Assembly: GCA_029582265.1 (NCBI GenBank)
Contig: CM055821.1
Span: forward strand, 42,227,694 to 42,291,693
DNA from: Zoroaster sp. YZ-2022
Lineage: Eukaryota > Echinodermata > Asteroidea > Forcipulatida > Zoroasteridae
Direction of reading: 5' to 3'
Length of the DNA: 64,000 nucleotides
Part shown: positions 62,841 through 64,000 of the stretch, one piece after another
Position numbering within the stretch: the first letter of the stretch is position 1
How the letters are laid out: every line of letters begins with the position of its first letter
Made by a program: the position numbers and the translations under genes
The notes under the pieces: model-generated
Told to the model about the DNA's origin: nothing
The model's database searches: none
What the model saw: only the letters and a program-made list of their open reading frames with translations

Positions 62841-63356
62841 TAATGGTTGCCTTATGTTTCGAACCTAGCAGGTTCTTTCTCAAAGACAGAATGGATGACA
62901 TACGTCCATGTACATACATACATAAACACAAGACTGAGCAGCAGTTTTTACAGGTGTGAAATGAACACAGAAGAAAAAGGTACAAAAAGCAGAGGCAGGT
63001 TCTGGTCCTGGGACCGGATAAAACAGGGATTACACATGAATAGATAGAGGTTACAATTACAATGAGTTTTTGGCTGGAAGAAGAGAGTATGAGATGAGTG
63101 AAAAGCAACGAGTCAGACAGGGGGAGTAAAACCAAACAGATATATAGACTAACAAGTAATACAAATGTAAAAATGTCTGTGGAGAATGAAACGGCTAATT
63201 CTCTATTTAAATGATGTATTATTCCGTTAGAGGTGCTTTCATCTTGGAGAAAAAAGGATTTGTTATGTTGCCAGACTACTACTTCTTGCAAAACATTTAA
63301 AAAAAACTGTAAGACAGTTTTTGTCTTTTTGAAAAAACTTTGGCACCTTTTGTGAT

Positions 63357-63470
63357 AAGACTAATTGTGGTGACACCATGTGAAATTCTTAATTGAGTAG
63401 TAATTAGTTCTGAAAAGAACTGGAGGTTACAACTCGATGTTTCGATCAGTATGCTCTGATCGTCCTCAGA
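63357..63470 (+). repeat. Dispersed repeat, copy 2, with hammerhead-like core on the minus strand
   Basis: Homologous to 38617-38726. On the minus strand the end reads CTGAGGA, stem GATCAG/CTGATC with loop AGCATA, then GAAAC, the core order of a hammerhead ribozyme as found in Penelope-like retroelement termini. Confidence 0.6.
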
Positions 63471-64000
63471 TTGAAACCTTTGCAGGCTAGTTTTATGATA
63501 TATTTCTTGAAAAACTAGAGGACTGAAATAAATTCATTTTCAAATAGCAATGTTGTACCTTCCCTTAAATCCTAATAATTTTCCTACAAATATTTCATCT
63601 GTTTGTATCTCTTACGACATATTGGGTATTTTAGTTTGTGATATTGTGGTACATATGTAAATCAAATAATTTATATATTTCAGCAGGTTGTTATTAAGTT
63701 ACATTGCCTGATTAAATTTATCGTAATTTTAAGCATATTTACTCAGTGATAAAGTGTTTGTTATCAATGTCAGTTGTGATTTGTAAAAAAACCAGGGTAA
63801 CTGATGAAAATGCAATATATTACAATGCTACATATTATATTCAGAATTATTTCATTTCTTTCTGAGCTCACTGTACATTGGATCATTTATCACATAAACT
63901 CAAATGTGTAGATACACGGTGAATGATTTTCAGAATTTGGGCACATTTCAACTATTCATTGGCTTCTCATTCACCTCATGTATTAGTCTTGGTTCAAGAC
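63471..64000. other. AT-rich sequence, nothing recognised
   Basis: No exon, tRNA or repeat boundary could be supported here. Confidence 0.5.

Noticed and set aside
62656..63291. 211-codon open frame on the minus strand
   Set aside because: Hydrophobic low-complexity translation overlapping a MITE end and repeat text, with no recognised domain or splice context.

Overview
This is an animal nuclear genome window. It has split genes with GT-AG introns, two vertebrate-like orthologues, Pol III tRNA genes, and many DNA transposons, MITEs and satellites. Gene content (a CatSper sperm channel, alpha-SNAP, a BEN-domain gene, a Polinton) suits a marine invertebrate, plausibly a deuterostome such as an echinoderm or hemichordate. 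That placement is inference; nothing in the sequence fixes the species.

Two host genes stand head to head. CATSPER1 (minus strand) starts at 49475 and runs left off the window: the N-terminal exon, S1, S2, S3-S4 and S5 exons lie at 49.5-45.3 kb and the pore exon at 427-278, with intron phases that match throughout. NAPA (alpha-SNAP, plus strand) is complete in eight exons, 51109-60985, 292 codons plus stop.

The fifth recognised CATSPER1 intron (45315 down to 428, about 44.9 kb) holds nearly everything else. From the left it contains: (1) diverged tRNA-bearing repeats, 0.7-3.6 kb; (2) a 2.8 kb satellite-filled element, 3647-6413; (3) a tandem array of about 585-bp units, 6.45-21.73 kb, each with tRNA-Arg(UCG) on plus, a decayed tRNA-Gln relic on minus and tRNA-Gln(CUG) on minus; (4) a 15.36-kb Maverick/Polinton, 21734-37094, inserted in one array unit; (5) a Harbinger-like MITE 10 bp beyond the Polinton, then the last decayed array unit; (6) foldback and SINE-like repeats; (7) a nested two-exon BEN-domain gene, 40761-42850; (8) a segment carrying another tRNA-Gln, of which a second copy sits in a neighbouring CATSPER1 intron.

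The Polinton carries a protein-primed DNA polymerase B, a retroviral-type integrase, a packaging ATPase, a double jelly-roll major capsid protein and about ten further conserved small or membrane proteins. Polymerase, integrase, capsid and several others are broken by stops, frameshifts or deletions, so it is a decaying copy. Its roughly 300-bp terminal inverted repeats reach into the first four codons of the two outermost genes and carry CRE-type TGACGTCA palindromes.

NAPA introns and flanks hold TTAA-flanked piggyBac-like MITEs, one expanded into a 74-bp minisatellite, plus an hAT MITE, foldbacks and a 17-bp minisatellite downstream.
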